Positions 17,376 to 27,368 are shown, numbered from the stretch's first letter. The stretch is DNA of 38,772 nt from Deltaproteobacteria bacterium GWC2_42_11 (GCA_001797495.1 MGPS01000011.1:1-38772); one strand, 5' to 3'. The notes: a model not told the origin generated them from the sequence alone. Program-made: numbers and translations.

Positions 17376-17531
17376 AGGAGCAAGGATGACAGAAATATCT
17401 ACTACACTTCTATATCAGAAAGCAAGAACTTTTTACACATAGCCTATCTATTTTCTTGACGAATGGTATGGTTTTGTAATATCTTTTTCCATCTGCCGTA
17501 AGAGTCGCACAGCAAAAATAAGGGGGTTTTT

Positions 17532-19412
17532 ATGCTAAAGTTTATGAGAAAAAGGAAAAAATCTGTAGTGGTCTGGATTATCTTCGGGATTATCATAATA
17601 GTATTCGTATTCTGGGGTGTCGGTAATTTCAGGCTTGACAAAAGCGGTATCGCTGCAAGGGTAAACAGGAAGGTTATATCAGCAGTTGAGTTTACAAAGG
17701 CATATCAAAGGCAGGTAGAGTATTACAGGAAAAATCTGGGCAAAGAATTTTCTGATGAACTCCTTGAAAAGATGAAACTTAAAGAGTCAACCCTCGACGG
17801 GCTTATTAACAGGGTCATCATAGTCGGGGAGGCTGAAAAACAGGGCATAAAGATACAGAAAGAAGAACTGCAGAAGTTTATTCAGGGCATACCAGCGTTC
17901 CAGAAAAATGGCGCCTTTGACAAGGATACCTATTTCCAGACCCTCGCGGGTATGCGTATGATGCCGGCTGAGTTTGAGAAGGCGTTGGAAGAAGAACTGA
18001 TTATAGAAAAGTTCCAGAAAAAAATCGCATCCAGTGTTGCCATAAGCGATAAAGACGTCATGGATGTCTTCAGGACTGAAAACAAGGCTATAAATCTGCA
18101 GTATGCATCTATAGGGGGTTCTAAGTTCAGGGGCGGCATTACTGTTACAGAAGAAGAGGCAAAGGCATATTTTGAAAAAAACAAGGATCGTTTTAAAATA
18201 CCTGACAGGGTTAAAGTCTCATATGTTACATTGATATTCAGTGATATGAAATCAAAGTTGAAAATATCTGATGATGACATAAAGGCATATTATGAAAAAA
18301 ATATAAAGGCATTTGAAAAGCCAAAAGAGGTTAAGGCACGGCATATACTCTTCAGGGCTCAGGGCTCGAAAGAAGAGGCAAAAAAGAAGGCGGATGAGAT
18401 TCTCCAGTTGATTAAAAAAGGTGAGGACTTCGGAGAACTTGCAAAGAGACATTCCGATGACCCCGGTTCTGCAAAAAACGGCGGAGACCTCGGCTACTTC
18501 AGAGCAGGTATGATGGTTAAATCTTTTGAAGACGCAGCATTTGCACTTCAGAAAGGTGCGGTAAGCAGTGTTGTTGAAACAGAATTCGGGTTTCATATAA
18601 TAAAGATAGAAGACATAAAAGAGGCGAGGCTTCAGCCGCTGAACGAAGTTAAAAAGCAGATTATAGAACTCGTGGGAACAGCAAAGGGAGTAGGAAAGGC
18701 AAAAGAATTAGCGGATGAGATAAAAAAAGATATTGACAAAGGGGAAAGCCTTAATGATGCTGCTGCAGGGAAGGGTATTAAGGTCAGAGAGACAGGGTAT
18801 TTTTCTGCTGATGATAAAGGTAATGAGATTACGCTTAATGAAGACCTGAACAGGGCTGTATTCTCTCTTAAAAAGGGTGAGACAAGTCAGGTTCTGGATG
18901 GCAAAGACGGCTATTATATTGTAAATATCATTGACAGGACAGACAGCCGTATCCCTTCTTATGAAGATGTATCTAAAGACATAAAGGATGTGATTACCAG
19001 ACAGAAGGCTGTGGAAATGGCAAAGAACGCAGCAGAAGAATTTCTTAAAAACACACAGAATGCAAGTGAAGATTTTGCGAAACTTGCAGAGAAGAACGGT
19101 TACTCTACAGGTGAGACAGGGATGTTCAGTTTAAACGATGGTATTGTCCCGAAGATCGGCATATCTGCAAACCCTGATATGTTTAACATTACAAAAGAGA
19201 GTCCGTATTATCCGAGGGTAATACCTTCACATAGTGAGTTTTATGTATTAAGACTGAGAGATGCAACAGAAGCAGATATGCAGGGATTTGAGTCAAAGAA
19301 AGATGAGATAAAAAAGCGGCTCCTTGAACAGAAAAAAGGGGATACGTTTGTTAAATGGCTGAATGAGGCAAGGGGAAAGGCAAAGATAGAAATAAACAAG
19401 GAAGCAATATGA
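17532..19412 (+). CDS. PpiD/SurA-like membrane-anchored peptidyl-prolyl isomerase
   Basis: A 626-aa periplasmic chaperone anchored by one N-terminal membrane helix (about residues 10-32, 'VVVWIIFGIIIIVFVFWGV' in type), preceded by Lys/Arg residues. A SurA_N-like domain covers about 35-180. A parvulin-type PpiC domain lies at about 265-365 ('VKARHILFRA', 'FGELAKRHSDDPGS', 'GGDLGYF', 'FGFHIIKI'). A second, degenerate parvulin-like region follows (about 385-500). This architecture is that of PpiD, which helps outer-membrane and secreted proteins fold. An AAGGGGG site lies before the ATG. It is divergent from rpsF. The stop codon sits at the edge of an 8-bp repeat tract. Confidence 0.9.
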   Translation: MLKFMRKRKKSVVVWIIFGIIIIVFVFWGVGNFRLDKSGIAARVNRKVISAVEFTKAYQRQVEYYRKNLGKEFSDELLEKMKLKESTLDGLINRVIIVGEAEKQGIKIQKEELQKFIQGIPAFQKNGAFDKDTYFQTLAGMRMMPAEFEKALEEELIIEKFQKKIASSVAISDKDVMDVFRTENKAINLQYASIGGSKFRGGITVTEEEAKAYFEKNKDRFKIPDRVKVSYVTLIFSDMKSKLKISDDDIKAYYEKNIKAFEKPKEVKARHILFRAQGSKEEAKKKADEILQLIKKGEDFGELAKRHSDDPGSAKNGGDLGYFRAGMMVKSFEDAAFALQKGAVSSVVETEFGFHIIKIEDIKEARLQPLNEVKKQIIELVGTAKGVGKAKELADEIKKDIDKGESLNDAAAGKGIKVRETGYFSADDKGNEITLNEDLNRAVFSLKKGETSQVLDGKDGYYIVNIIDRTDSRIPSYEDVSKDIKDVITRQKAVEMAKNAAEEFLKNTQNASEDFAKLAEKNGYSTGETGMFSLNDGIVPKIGISANPDMFNITKESPYYPRVIPSHSEFYVLRLRDATEADMQGFESKKDEIKKRLLEQKKGDTFVKWLNEARGKAKIEINKEAI

Positions 19413-19437
19413 TGAGTAAATGGGTAGATGGGTAAAT
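19412..19437. repeat. 8-bp-period repeat at the end of the PpiD-like gene
   Basis: ATGAGTAA, ATGGGTAG, ATGGGTAA begin right at the stop codon. The units match the inverted ACCCATCT/ACCCATAA units between rplI and dnaB. Confidence 0.55.
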
Positions 19438-19563
19438 TTGTTACCATTTGCGGCTGCCTGCACTGCCGGCAAACCGTCTGAATGGGGGGTTTTTAGAGGC
19501 TACGGGTTTGCAGACTGGGCTGGCAACTGCAAAAAGGGATTTTCGGGGCAAAAGAAAAAGATA
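19438..19563. other. Non-coding gap between convergent PpiD-like and lipoprotein genes
   Basis: No gene is seen. The stretch is more GC-rich than its surroundings and contains related segments GGCAAACCGTCTG (around 19468-19480) and, inverted, CGGGTTTGCAGACT (around 19503-19516), so it could fold. No U-tract follows, so I do not call a terminator. Confidence 0.35.
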
Positions 19564-20286
19564 TTATAGGGAAAATAGTGCCTCATCTACCTCGCTGTTA
19601 ATTTCAACCCTTCCGTACCTCATAACCATATTCAATGAATTACTGGTTATTTTAATGCGGGAAGGGAACTTTATGCCCATATTCTCTGTGTATTCCTCCA
19701 ATAACATGGTGGTTACATTGCCGCTATTATCATACACATCCCTTCGTAGTATTATTATACCTTCATCTGCCTTTAACCACACCCTGTGATGCATACCGTC
19801 ATCAGGGTTCATATCTATTATATACACATCCCCCCTGCTGTCAGGGTCGTGCCTTATTTCAGCAATATCATTAGTCCTGATATTCGACCAACCGATGAGA
19901 AAAAACGGAAGATGCTGCAAATCACTTAACGGAATTTGAGGGGGCAATGCCTCACCCCTATATAAATTGCCGCCATGGTAAAATGAATATTCTTTACCGC
20001 TGCCTGTAAGAACCGCCTCCGGCTGATTAAGGAGATTTAAAAATTCTATTCTGAATAATGACGGCAATTTTGCGACAACAATGACCCTTCCTTTATATCT
20101 GGAAACATTGTCCGAGAGAATTTCAAGACTGCCTGCTGCCCTGATTGTGCTGATTGCCTTAAATTCTTTGATGCTTGCAATCAACGCCTGCCTGTCAATG
20201 TGAGTCAGCGGGATATATGGCTTCTGGTATGAAGCACAACCTGTGAAGAGAATAAGAAGCAATAGGCGAAAAATTGTTATTACCAA
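19564..20286 (-). CDS. DUF4292-like outer-membrane lipoprotein
   Basis: A 240-aa lipoprotein. The N-terminal hydrophobic segment ends in the lipobox-like 'LFTGC', so the mature protein begins at the Cys. The rest looks like the LolA/LolB-related DUF4292 fold: 'STIRAAGSLEILSDNVSRYKGRVIVVAKLPSLFRIE'-type strands, 'VLTGSGKEYSFYHGGNLYRG', and 'KADEGIIILRRDVYDNSG'. It probably binds a lipid or helps place lipoproteins; the function is unproven. The start is a TTG one base after the stop of the TPR gene, so the two are co-translated. It is the last gene of the xseA-to-lipoprotein operon. Confidence 0.75.
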   Translation of the reverse strand: MVITIFRLLLLILFTGCASYQKPYIPLTHIDRQALIASIKEFKAISTIRAAGSLEILSDNVSRYKGRVIVVAKLPSLFRIEFLNLLNQPEAVLTGSGKEYSFYHGGNLYRGEALPPQIPLSDLQHLPFFLIGWSNIRTNDIAEIRHDPDSRGDVYIIDMNPDDGMHHRVWLKADEGIIILRRDVYDNSGNVTTMLLEEYTENMGIKFPSRIKITSNSLNMVMRYGRVEINSEVDEALFSL

Positions 20287-20287
20287 C

Positions 20288-22048
20288 TTACTTGCCCTTC
20301 AACTCCTTTTTCATACCTTCTATCCTGTTTTTTAACTCTGCCTTTTTAGGGTCTAGTTTCAAAGCCCTCTCATATAACTCCAATGCCTTTTTCTTGTTAC
20401 CCTTTTTCAGATATGCGTCCCCGAGATGCTCTGTAACAACAGGGTCTTCCGGAAGGAATTTCAATGCCCTTTCAAGTTCTGTTATTGCCTTATCTATATC
20501 GCCCTTTTTATAATATACCCATCCAAGACTGTCTATAATATGACCGCTGTCAGGTTTCAGGGCAACTGCCTTTTTTATTAATTCAAGCGCTTCATCAAGG
20601 TTTATCCCCTTTTCTGCATAGGTATACCCCATGTAGTTGAGCGCATTTGCGTGGTCAGGGTTAAGTCTTAAGACAATCTTCATCTCTTCTATGGTCTTAT
20701 CACTCATCTTCGCATCATCATAAAATACACCGAGTATAAAATGGAGTTCTGCATTGTCAGGCTCTATCTCTACAGCCTTCTGGATTGCTCCTATAGCATC
20801 ATTGATACGGTCTGCCTCTCTGTAAATAGAGGCGAGTATTCTGTATAGTTCAACATCTGTGCCCTTGACCTTTATAGCATCCATTATCGCATTTACAGCG
20901 TCATCAACCCTCTTCTGCCTCTGGTATATAAATGCAAGATGTATCTTTGCCTCTATATATGTCTCACCGCCCTGCGGTATCTTCCTGAATTCCTCTAAAG
21001 CCTTTTCAAGGTCACCTTTTTCCTCATAGGCAGTTGCGAGATAATATCTGACGCGGTGTGCATCAGTGTCAGACACAAGGATGAGGTTAAACTCTATTAT
21101 TGCATTATCGTACTGTTTCTGCTCAAAATATATCAGCCCAATCTTAGTCCTTGCATCAATGTTGTTTGGTGAAGACCTCACAAGTTCTTTATACTGGGTT
21201 AATGCCTCATCCAGTCTGTTCTGCCGTATAAGTATTTGCCCGACCCTGTTTTTTAAGGCAATATTCTGGGGCTGCAATTCCAGTGCCTTCCTGTATACCT
21301 CAAGCGCCTTATCTGTCTTTTTCTGCAGTTCGTAAACCATGCCGACCTCAACCAATGCGCCTTCAAAGTCTGGATTCATATCAATTGTCTTCAAATAATA
21401 AAACTCAGCATCCTCATACCTTCCCCTCTCAGCCGCTATTCTGCCAAGGTAATAATGAGCCATAATGGATTCAGGATTGATTTTCAGAAGTTCGTTGAAT
21501 ATATTTACTGCATCATCGTATCTCTTGAGGTCAGCGTAAAGCGTGCCCAGAAATATATATGTCCGCTGGTTTTCAGGCTCAAGGCGGATAACCGTTTTAT
21601 ACACATCTACAGCCTTTGTATGGTTCCTGAGGGCGCTGTATATATTTCCGAGCAGGGCATATGCAGGTGCATATTCAGGGTCAATACTCACTGCCCTTTC
21701 AAGTTCCATAACAGCATCCTGGGGCATATTCTTTCTTAGATATAATGCCGCAATGTCCGTATGCAGGACAGGGGATTTCTGGTCAAGTATTATTGCTTCC
21801 CTATATTCCTCTATTGCGCCGTCAATATCGCCTTTAATTGCCTTGATCTGGGCAGTTGCGAAATGGTAATATATGTCAGCATCTGTCTTTGTATCTAGCG
21901 CAGGTGAAACAATCCTTACAGGTATTGGATCCTGTTTGGGAATTGCCTCAACATCCTTTTTTGTGTTATTTATGCCGAATGGGACGCATGACACAGTTGC
22001 AGTAAGCAGTATAACCATAACAATACAGTTTTTAAGTTTTATGCTCAT
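20288..22048 (-). CDS. TPR-repeat lipoprotein
   Basis: A 586-aa protein made almost wholly of tetratricopeptide repeats (about 15 units of 34 residues, for example 'AYALLGNIYSALRNHTKAVDVYKTVIRLEPEN'-type units). The preferred start is ATG 22048, which overlaps the tlyA stop as ATGA; it gives an N-terminal signal 'MSIKLKNCIVMVILLTATVSC' in type, with a lipobox at 'TVSC'. An earlier in-frame start would disrupt the signal. The repeat array suggests a scaffold for an envelope complex. It is followed one base later by the DUF4292-like lipoprotein, so the pair may act together (inference). Confidence 0.85.
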   Translation of the reverse strand: MSIKLKNCIVMVILLTATVSCVPFGINNTKKDVEAIPKQDPIPVRIVSPALDTKTDADIYYHFATAQIKAIKGDIDGAIEEYREAIILDQKSPVLHTDIAALYLRKNMPQDAVMELERAVSIDPEYAPAYALLGNIYSALRNHTKAVDVYKTVIRLEPENQRTYIFLGTLYADLKRYDDAVNIFNELLKINPESIMAHYYLGRIAAERGRYEDAEFYYLKTIDMNPDFEGALVEVGMVYELQKKTDKALEVYRKALELQPQNIALKNRVGQILIRQNRLDEALTQYKELVRSSPNNIDARTKIGLIYFEQKQYDNAIIEFNLILVSDTDAHRVRYYLATAYEEKGDLEKALEEFRKIPQGGETYIEAKIHLAFIYQRQKRVDDAVNAIMDAIKVKGTDVELYRILASIYREADRINDAIGAIQKAVEIEPDNAELHFILGVFYDDAKMSDKTIEEMKIVLRLNPDHANALNYMGYTYAEKGINLDEALELIKKAVALKPDSGHIIDSLGWVYYKKGDIDKAITELERALKFLPEDPVVTEHLGDAYLKKGNKKKALELYERALKLDPKKAELKNRIEGMKKELKGK

Positions 22049-22809
22049 AGAGACCCCGTAGTGCCTTGTATTTTGTCCTTCTCCAGCCATATCCAGAACT
22101 CCTTATTTCCCTTTGCACCTGTTATCGGGGATTCACATTCACCCTTTATATCAAGTCCTATAGACTTTGAAAACATTTTAATATCTTCTAATACACCTTT
22201 ATGCTTGCTGACATCCCTTACGATGCCGCCTTTACCAACCATGCCTTTACCGACTTCGAACTGCGGTTTTACCAATGCAATAATTTTACCCCTGTCTTTT
22301 ACAAACTTCATAACATTGGGTAAAACCTTTTTAAGAGATATGAATGAAACATCTATGACCGCCATATCTGTCATCTCACCGATATTGCCAAATTCAAGGC
22401 ACCTTATGTTCTTTTCTTCTATGACCCTGACCCTTGCATCGTTTCTCAGTTTCCAGTCAAGAATGCCTTTGCCGACATCAACTGCAAACACTATTTTTAC
22501 ACCCCTTTGAAGCAGGCAATCCGTGAAACCGCCTGTTGACGCACCCACATCCATCACGACTATACCATTAACATCTATGTTAAAATTATTCAAGGCGCCT
22601 TCCAGTTTGAGACCGCCCCTGCTCACATACTTTAGTCCTTCCCTTATAACAATTTCTGCATCTTCATTAACATCGGTCCCCGGCTTATCAAAAGTCCTGT
22701 CATTAACAACTACATTGCCTGACATTATCAGTGCCTTTGCCTTCTCACGGCTTGCAGCAAATCCCCTTTCTACCAAAAGAATATCCAGACGCTTCTTCCC
22801 TTTTTTCAT
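22045..22809 (-). CDS. tlyA: TlyA family rRNA methyltransferase / hemolysin-like
   Basis: A 254-aa protein with an N-terminal S4 RNA-binding domain (about residues 4-65, 'RLDILLVERGFAASREKAKALIMSG'-type) and an FtsJ/RrmJ-like SAM methyltransferase domain ('VVMDVGASTGGFTDCLLQRG', 'AVDVGKGILDWKLR', 'DVSFISLKKVLP', 'LVKPQFE'). Characterised TlyA proteins 2'-O-methylate 16S and 23S rRNA. ATG 22809 is preferred over a GTG at 22824 that lies in a CCCCGCT/AGCGGGG hairpin. The position after dxs in an xseA-xseB-ispA-dxs-tlyA unit is widespread in bacteria. Confidence 0.92.
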   Translation of the reverse strand: MKKGKKRLDILLVERGFAASREKAKALIMSGNVVVNDRTFDKPGTDVNEDAEIVIREGLKYVSRGGLKLEGALNNFNIDVNGIVVMDVGASTGGFTDCLLQRGVKIVFAVDVGKGILDWKLRNDARVRVIEEKNIRCLEFGNIGEMTDMAVIDVSFISLKKVLPNVMKFVKDRGKIIALVKPQFEVGKGMVGKGGIVRDVSKHKGVLEDIKMFSKSIGLDIKGECESPITGAKGNKEFWIWLEKDKIQGTTGSL

Positions 22810-22823
22810 AGTTTCCCCGCTCA

Positions 22824-22883
22824 CCCCGCTAAGCGGGGTTTAGAATTACCTTAAAACTTGAGACTAAAAACTAGAGACTAAAA
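22824..22883. repeat. Palindrome plus heptad tract at the dxs-tlyA junction
   Basis: CCCCGCT-A-AGCGGGG (22824-22838) is followed by the 7-mers ACTTGAG, ACTAAAA, ACTAGAG, ACTAAAA (22856-22883). The dxs stop codon and its last codons are inside the heptads. The palindrome-plus-heptad layout is like the first insert in the CODH gene. Confidence 0.65.
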
Positions 22884-24741
22884 CCTTTGCAGCCTCTTCT
22901 ATTCCCCTGCTGTCCAGCCCCAGGAGTCTTCTCAATTCTTCCTGTGAACCATGCTCGACAAACATATCAGGGACGCCAATCCGTTTCACACGGCAGTTCG
23001 TAATATTATTCCTTTCCATGAGTTCAATAACAGCGCTGCCGAAACCGCCCTCCAAGACATTCTCCTCAACAGTTAAAATACCGCCTGTCTTTTTTGCAAT
23101 GGCTATTATAATACCCTCATCAATAGGTTTTACAAACCTTGCGTTTACCACAGTCACTAAAATGCCATCTTTGGCGAGTTTTTCTGCTGCCTCTAAACAC
23201 GGATAGACTGTTGAACCCACAGCAACTATTGCGAGGTCACTGCCCTCCCTCAATACCTCTGCCTGCCCAAGACCTATATCCTTATCAGAAGTTTTCTCAA
23301 AACCAGAACCGCTTCCTCTGGGATAACGGATAACAGCAGGTTTTCCGCACTCAACCGCAGTCTTCAGCAATGTCTTCAGTTCAATCTCATCCTTTGGCGC
23401 CATAACAACAATATTTGGGATATGGCGGAGGTATGAGAAATCAAATACGCCGTGGTGCGTTGGACCATCTGCACCTACAATACCTGCCCTGTCCAGCGCA
23501 AATACCACAGGCAGGTTTTGCAGACAGACATCGTGCAGAACCTGGTCATACGCCCTCTGTAAGAATGTTGAATATATTGCAGTAACAGGGATAAAGCCCT
23601 GACTTGCAAGTCCTGCAGCGAATGTTATTGCATGCTGTTCAGCAATCCCGACATCAAAAAACCTTTCTGGGAATTTCTTTGCAAACCTGTCAAGCCCTGT
23701 CCCCTCAGGCATTGCAGCGGTTATTGCAACCACCTTTGGATTTTTTTCTGCAATCTCAATCAGTGCTTCGCTGAAAACATCTGTGTATGAAGGCAGAGTG
23801 CTTGCGGCTTTTTTTAATCTGCCTGTTTCAATATCAAAAGGACCAACACCATGAAACAGTGAAGGGTGTTCTTCAGCAGGCGGATAGCCTTTACCCTTTT
23901 TTGTAATGACATGTATGAGTATGGGTCCATTCAACTCCTTTGCATCGTTCAGTGTGGAAATGAGTTGAGTCATGTCATGCCCGTCAATCGGTCCGATATA
24001 GTGAAACCCGAGCCCTTCAAAGAGCATCCCCGGTGTAAGCAGGGTTATAAGAGAATCCTCTGCCTTTTTAGCAATGTGCACAAGGCTCTTGCCTATTCCG
24101 GGTATATACTCAAAAAAGGACTCAACCTCTTTCTTTAACCTGGTTGCAAACCTCCCTGTAAGTTTCCTGCTTAAAAATGTTGAAAGTGCACCCACATTTT
24201 TTGATATGGACATCTCATTATCATTCAGGACAACTATCATATCTTTTTTAAGGTGCCCTGCCTGATTCAGCCCCTCAAATGCAATACCTGAGGTCAGTGA
24301 GCCGTCGCCTATTACAGCAGCAACCGAATATCTTTCATGCATTATATCCCGTGCCGCACTTATGCCGAGGGCCGCTGATATGGATGTTGACGAGTGCCCT
24401 GCTATAAATGCATCATACCTGCTCTCCGAGGGTTTTGGGAAGCCGCTTATCCCACCGAACTGACGAAGCGTCCTGAAGGCGTCCCGCCTTCCTGTAAGTA
24501 TTTTATGGCTGTACGACTGATGTCCGACATCCCATATAATCTTATCCTGAGGTGCATTGAACACATAATGGAGTGCGATTGTAAGTTCAACTGCGCCTAG
24601 ACTTGATGCCAGGTGTCCTCCGTTCATTGATACAACTTTTATAATCTCCTGCCTTAATTCCTGTGCGAGGACTTTCAGTTCTTCATGGTTAAGCCTTTTA
24701 ATATCATCAGGAGAATCTATTTTGTTTAATAACTGATACAT
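22864..24741 (-). CDS. dxs: 1-deoxy-D-xylulose-5-phosphate synthase
   Basis: DXS condenses pyruvate and glyceraldehyde-3-phosphate using thiamine diphosphate, the first step of the MEP isoprenoid pathway. The 625-aa protein has the full family layout: '[15 protein letters not shown]', '[16 protein letters not shown]', 'GHSSTSIS', the ThDP motif '[15 protein letters not shown]' (145-159) with 'NDNEMSIS', the catalytic '[12 protein letters not shown]', and the C-terminal transketolase domain. The last few residues and the stop codon are encoded by a heptad repeat tract, so the C-terminus has been remodelled. It is 16 bp downstream of ispA, which provides the partner prenyl-transfer step. Confidence 0.97.
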   Translation of the reverse strand: MYQLLNKIDSPDDIKRLNHEELKVLAQELRQEIIKVVSMNGGHLASSLGAVELTIALHYVFNAPQDKIIWDVGHQSYSHKILTGRRDAFRTLRQFGGISGFPKPSESRYDAFIAGHSSTSISAALGISAARDIMHERYSVAAVIGDGSLTSGIAFEGLNQAGHLKKDMIVVLNDNEMSISKNVGALSTFLSRKLTGRFATRLKKEVESFFEYIPGIGKSLVHIAKKAEDSLITLLTPGMLFEGLGFHYIGPIDGHDMTQLISTLNDAKELNGPILIHVITKKGKGYPPAEEHPSLFHGVGPFDIETGRLKKAASTLPSYTDVFSEALIEIAEKNPKVVAITAAMPEGTGLDRFAKKFPERFFDVGIAEQHAITFAAGLASQGFIPVTAIYSTFLQRAYDQVLHDVCLQNLPVVFALDRAGIVGADGPTHHGVFDFSYLRHIPNIVVMAPKDEIELKTLLKTAVECGKPAVIRYPRGSGSGFEKTSDKDIGLGQAEVLREGSDLAIVAVGSTVYPCLEAAEKLAKDGILVTVVNARFVKPIDEGIIIAIAKKTGGILTVEENVLEGGFGSAVIELMERNNITNCRVKRIGVPDMFVEHGSQEELRRLLGLDSRGIEEAAKVLVSSF

Positions 24742-24757
24742 ATGTCCGATATGCCTC

Positions 24758-25648
24758 TTAACGATTCCTTTCTACTATATACCCTGCAATCCTTCGCAGC
24801 GCCTCTGCCCTGTTGTCAAAACCCTCGATAGAATCCATCGCAATATCAATAAGTTCCTTTGCCCTCATCTTCGATTCGTTAATACCCATGACCCGCGGGT
24901 ATGTGGCCTTCTTTTTCTTTGCATCGCCCCCGACTGTTTTGCCGGTAGACTCCTGACTCCCATCAACATCAAGTATGTCATCTGCTATCTGAAATGCAAG
25001 CCCGACCGCCTTGCCATATCTTGTAAGTGCATCAAGTTGCTGCGAAGATGCAGATGACAGTATTGCCCCTGCCCTTACAGATGCACGGATGAGTGCGCCT
25101 GTCTTGTGTATATGGATATACTCAAGAAGCGGTAGTGAACATTCCCTGCCCTCGGACTCTATGTCAACAGCCTGTCCGCCGACCATGCCTGTTGAGCCTG
25201 CTGCCTTTGCGATTTCATGGATAACTGTGAGGGCATTTCCTGCATTGTCTTTATTACCCTGCGCTAAAATATCAAATGCAAGGGTAAGGAGCGCATCCCC
25301 TGCAAGGATCGCCGCAGCCTCTCCAAATACCTTATGGTTGGTTGGTTTCCCGCGTCTTAGGTCGTCGTTGTCCATGGAAGGCAGGTCATCGTGTATCAGG
25401 GAATAGGTGTGTATGAGTTCCACTGCACAGGCAACGTTTGTAACAGATTTCATACTTCCGCCGACAGATTCTGCAGACGCAATCAACAGTACAGGCCTTA
25501 TCCTTTTGCCGCCTGCGAATACGCTGTACCTCATTGCCTTATGGAGGTTCTGCGGGAATTCTCCTTCTCCGTGCAGTATTCCTTCCAGCGCCCTGTCAAC
25601 ATGCTCTTTCTTCTCTTTCAGATATTCTTTGATATCAAACCCTGCCAT
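24758..25648 (-). CDS. ispA: Polyprenyl (farnesyl/geranylgeranyl) diphosphate synthase
   Basis: A short-chain trans-prenyltransferase of about 296 aa. The first Asp-rich motif is '[15 protein letters not shown]' (DDxxxxD type, usual for bacterial FPP synthases), the second 'ADDILD'; 'GGKRIRP' and '[13 protein letters not shown]' complete the pattern. It makes farnesyl diphosphate, probably for undecaprenyl and quinone side-chain synthesis. The start is ATG 25648 rather than TTG 25654; it lies 8 bases after the xseB stop. The chain length of the product cannot be fixed by eye. Confidence 0.93.
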   Translation of the reverse strand: MAGFDIKEYLKEKKEHVDRALEGILHGEGEFPQNLHKAMRYSVFAGGKRIRPVLLIASAESVGGSMKSVTNVACAVELIHTYSLIHDDLPSMDNDDLRRGKPTNHKVFGEAAAILAGDALLTLAFDILAQGNKDNAGNALTVIHEIAKAAGSTGMVGGQAVDIESEGRECSLPLLEYIHIHKTGALIRASVRAGAILSSASSQQLDALTRYGKAVGLAFQIADDILDVDGSQESTGKTVGGDAKKKKATYPRVMGINESKMRAKELIDIAMDSIEGFDNRAEALRRIAGYIVERNR

Positions 25649-25656
25649 GTCCAAGC

Positions 25657-25866
25657 CTATTCAAACGGCTCTGCCTTAACCCTGCCGTCCTTATCCTTCA
25701 TCAGTATCTCCACCTTTTTCTCTGCGTCGTCAAGCAGTCTTGTGCATACCCGTGATAGTTTTACGCCCTCTTCAAATGCCTTCAGGGACTCTTCAAGGGC
25801 AAGGTCTCCCCTTTCAAGTTTATTTACAATTGCCTCAAGTTTTTTCAGCGCCTCTTCAAACTTCAT
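25657..25866 (-). CDS. xseB: Exodeoxyribonuclease VII small subunit
   Basis: A 69-aa XseB: 'KFEEALKKLEAIVNKLERGDLALEESLKAFEEGVKL' in type, a helical hairpin that binds XseA. The ATG at 25866 overlaps the xseA stop by one base (TGATG), so translation is coupled and gives the two subunits in ordered ratio. A TTG one codon earlier is less likely. It is followed closely by ispA. Confidence 0.95.
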   Translation of the reverse strand: MKFEEALKKLEAIVNKLERGDLALEESLKAFEEGVKLSRVCTRLLDDAEKKVEILMKDKDGRVKAEPFE

Positions 25867-27071
25867 CAAAAATCCCCTTGCCTGCCCTTTCCATAAACCT
25901 TACAAAATAACTCACCTTTGGATAAAACTATATTAAGGTCTTCACCCTCAACGACCTCTCCTGAACCCCGTACTATTTTTAGGGACGGGAGTTTCATGGT
26001 TATACTGTATCCCCTCTTAAGAACATTTAAAGGACTTAATGCATTTATGCCTGACATTATTGCATGGAAGTCTTTTCTTGCAGCCATTAATCTATTGGAT
26101 ATTGCAAGACTTAGTCTTTCGGATATGCTATCAATCCGCTGCATGAAATCATGCAGCCTTTGTTTGGGGTCAATAAGGCCTTTTTCTGTCATGTGCTGTT
26201 CAAGTCTTTTATTGTGCAGTATAGCATTAACAGCAGCCAGCGCCCTGACCATGTTATTATTGATATTCTCAAATATCTCCTGCCTGGACATTACGACCAT
26301 CTCTGCTGCAGCAGATGGCGTCGGGGCACGGAGGTCAGCAACCATATCTGCGATTGTAAAATCTATCTCATGCCCTACAGCTGAAACCACAGGGACACAG
26401 GATTCATATATTGCCCGTGCAACTATCTCTTCGTTAAATGCCCGGAGGTCTTCCTGCGAGCCTCCGCCCCTGCCGATTATAATGACATCTACATCATCTG
26501 CTTTATTCAGTTCACGGATGCCCTCTGCAATCTCCTTTGCGGATTCAACCCCCTGAACCCTGACAGGATATATAAGGACACCCATGTTTGCAAACCGTCT
26601 TTTAAAGACCTTCAGTATATCCCTTATTGCAGCGCCTGTTGGAGAGGTTACAACACCGACACGACGGGGCAGCAAAGGGAGATGCCTTTTCCTCTTTTCA
26701 TCAAACAGACCCTCTTTAAGGAGTTTTTCCTTTAACTGTTGTAATGCAATCTGCTGCGCCCCAACCCCTTTTGGCTCGAGATAATCAATGATTATCTGAT
26801 ATTCCCCGCGCTCCGGATAGACTGTTACCATGCCCCTGCAGATTATGTGCATCCCGTCTGCAGGTCTGAATTTCATGTATCTGTTTTGTCCCTTGAATAT
26901 TACACCCTTTATCTGCGAGTATTCGTCTTTCAGCGTAAAGTATAAATGCCCTGATACAGGGGAACGGAGGTTTGACACCTCCCCTTCAACCCATACATAA
27001 TAAAGGCTGTCTTCCAGAAGACATTTTATCTCTTGTGTGAGTTCTGATATACTGAATACTTTTTTAAGCAT
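25866..27071 (-). CDS. xseA: Exodeoxyribonuclease VII large subunit
   Basis: The 401-aa catalytic subunit of a single-strand DNA exonuclease used in repair. The N-terminal OB fold (about residues 5-100; 'YYVWVEGEVSNLRSPVSGHLYFTLKDE'-type) precedes the catalytic domain with 'GVVTSPTGAAIRDIL', 'GRGGGSQEDLRAFNEE' and 'VSAVGHEIDFTIADMVADLRAPTPSAAAE'-type motifs. It is slightly shorter than E. coli XseA (456 aa), the C-terminal coiled coil being reduced. It is the first gene of the xseA-xseB-ispA-dxs-tlyA operon; the upstream gap carries the csp terminator. Confidence 0.95.
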   Translation of the reverse strand: MLKKVFSISELTQEIKCLLEDSLYYVWVEGEVSNLRSPVSGHLYFTLKDEYSQIKGVIFKGQNRYMKFRPADGMHIICRGMVTVYPERGEYQIIIDYLEPKGVGAQQIALQQLKEKLLKEGLFDEKRKRHLPLLPRRVGVVTSPTGAAIRDILKVFKRRFANMGVLIYPVRVQGVESAKEIAEGIRELNKADDVDVIIIGRGGGSQEDLRAFNEEIVARAIYESCVPVVSAVGHEIDFTIADMVADLRAPTPSAAAEMVVMSRQEIFENINNNMVRALAAVNAILHNKRLEQHMTEKGLIDPKQRLHDFMQRIDSISERLSLAISNRLMAARKDFHAIMSGINALSPLNVLKRGYSITMKLPSLKIVRGSGEVVEGEDLNIVLSKGELFCKVYGKGRQGDF

Positions 27072-27102
27072 TTTTAAAACATATCAGAAAATATTGGCAA
27101 AC

Positions 27103-27141
27103 ACAAACAAAAAACCCCCTCCTGACTATGTCAGGAGGGGG
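27103..27141 (-). terminator. Rho-independent terminator of csp
   Basis: A perfect 12-bp stem, CCCCCTCCTGAC with GTCAGGAGGGGG, has a 3-base loop (27115-27141). On the minus strand it is followed by TTTTTTGTTTGT. It ends the cold-shock transcript before xseA. Confidence 0.9.
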
Positions 27142-27167
27142 CATCTGGCACAAAAGAAAATATAAGG

Positions 27168-27368
27168 TTAAGCCCTCACTACTTTTGATGCCTGTGGTCC
27201 CTTGGGACCCTGAGTTATTTCAAACTCAACTTCATCGCCTTCTTTCAGTGACTTGAAACCGTCACCTCCGATGGCGGAGTAGTGGACAAAGACATCTTCG
27301 CCTGATTCCTGCTGGATGAAACCATAGCCTTTGGCGTCATTGAACCACTTTACATGACCTTTTGCCAT
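27168..27368 (-). CDS. Cold-shock protein (CspA family)
   Basis: A 66-aa single cold-shock domain that binds single-stranded nucleic acid. RNP1 'KGYGFI' and RNP2 'VFVHY' are intact, with 'GPKGPQA' near the end. The true start is ATG 27368, preceded by GGAGG seven bases upstream; the longer frame would include the ribosome site. It is a single-gene unit with its own strong terminator. Upstream is a hairpin with a T-tract (27432-27463) and further up a strong promoter, which may make a long regulated leader as in other csp genes, or a separate small RNA. Confidence 0.96.
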   Translation of the reverse strand: MAKGHVKWFNDAKGYGFIQQESGEDVFVHYSAIGGDGFKSLKEGDEVEFEITQGPKGPQASKVVRA

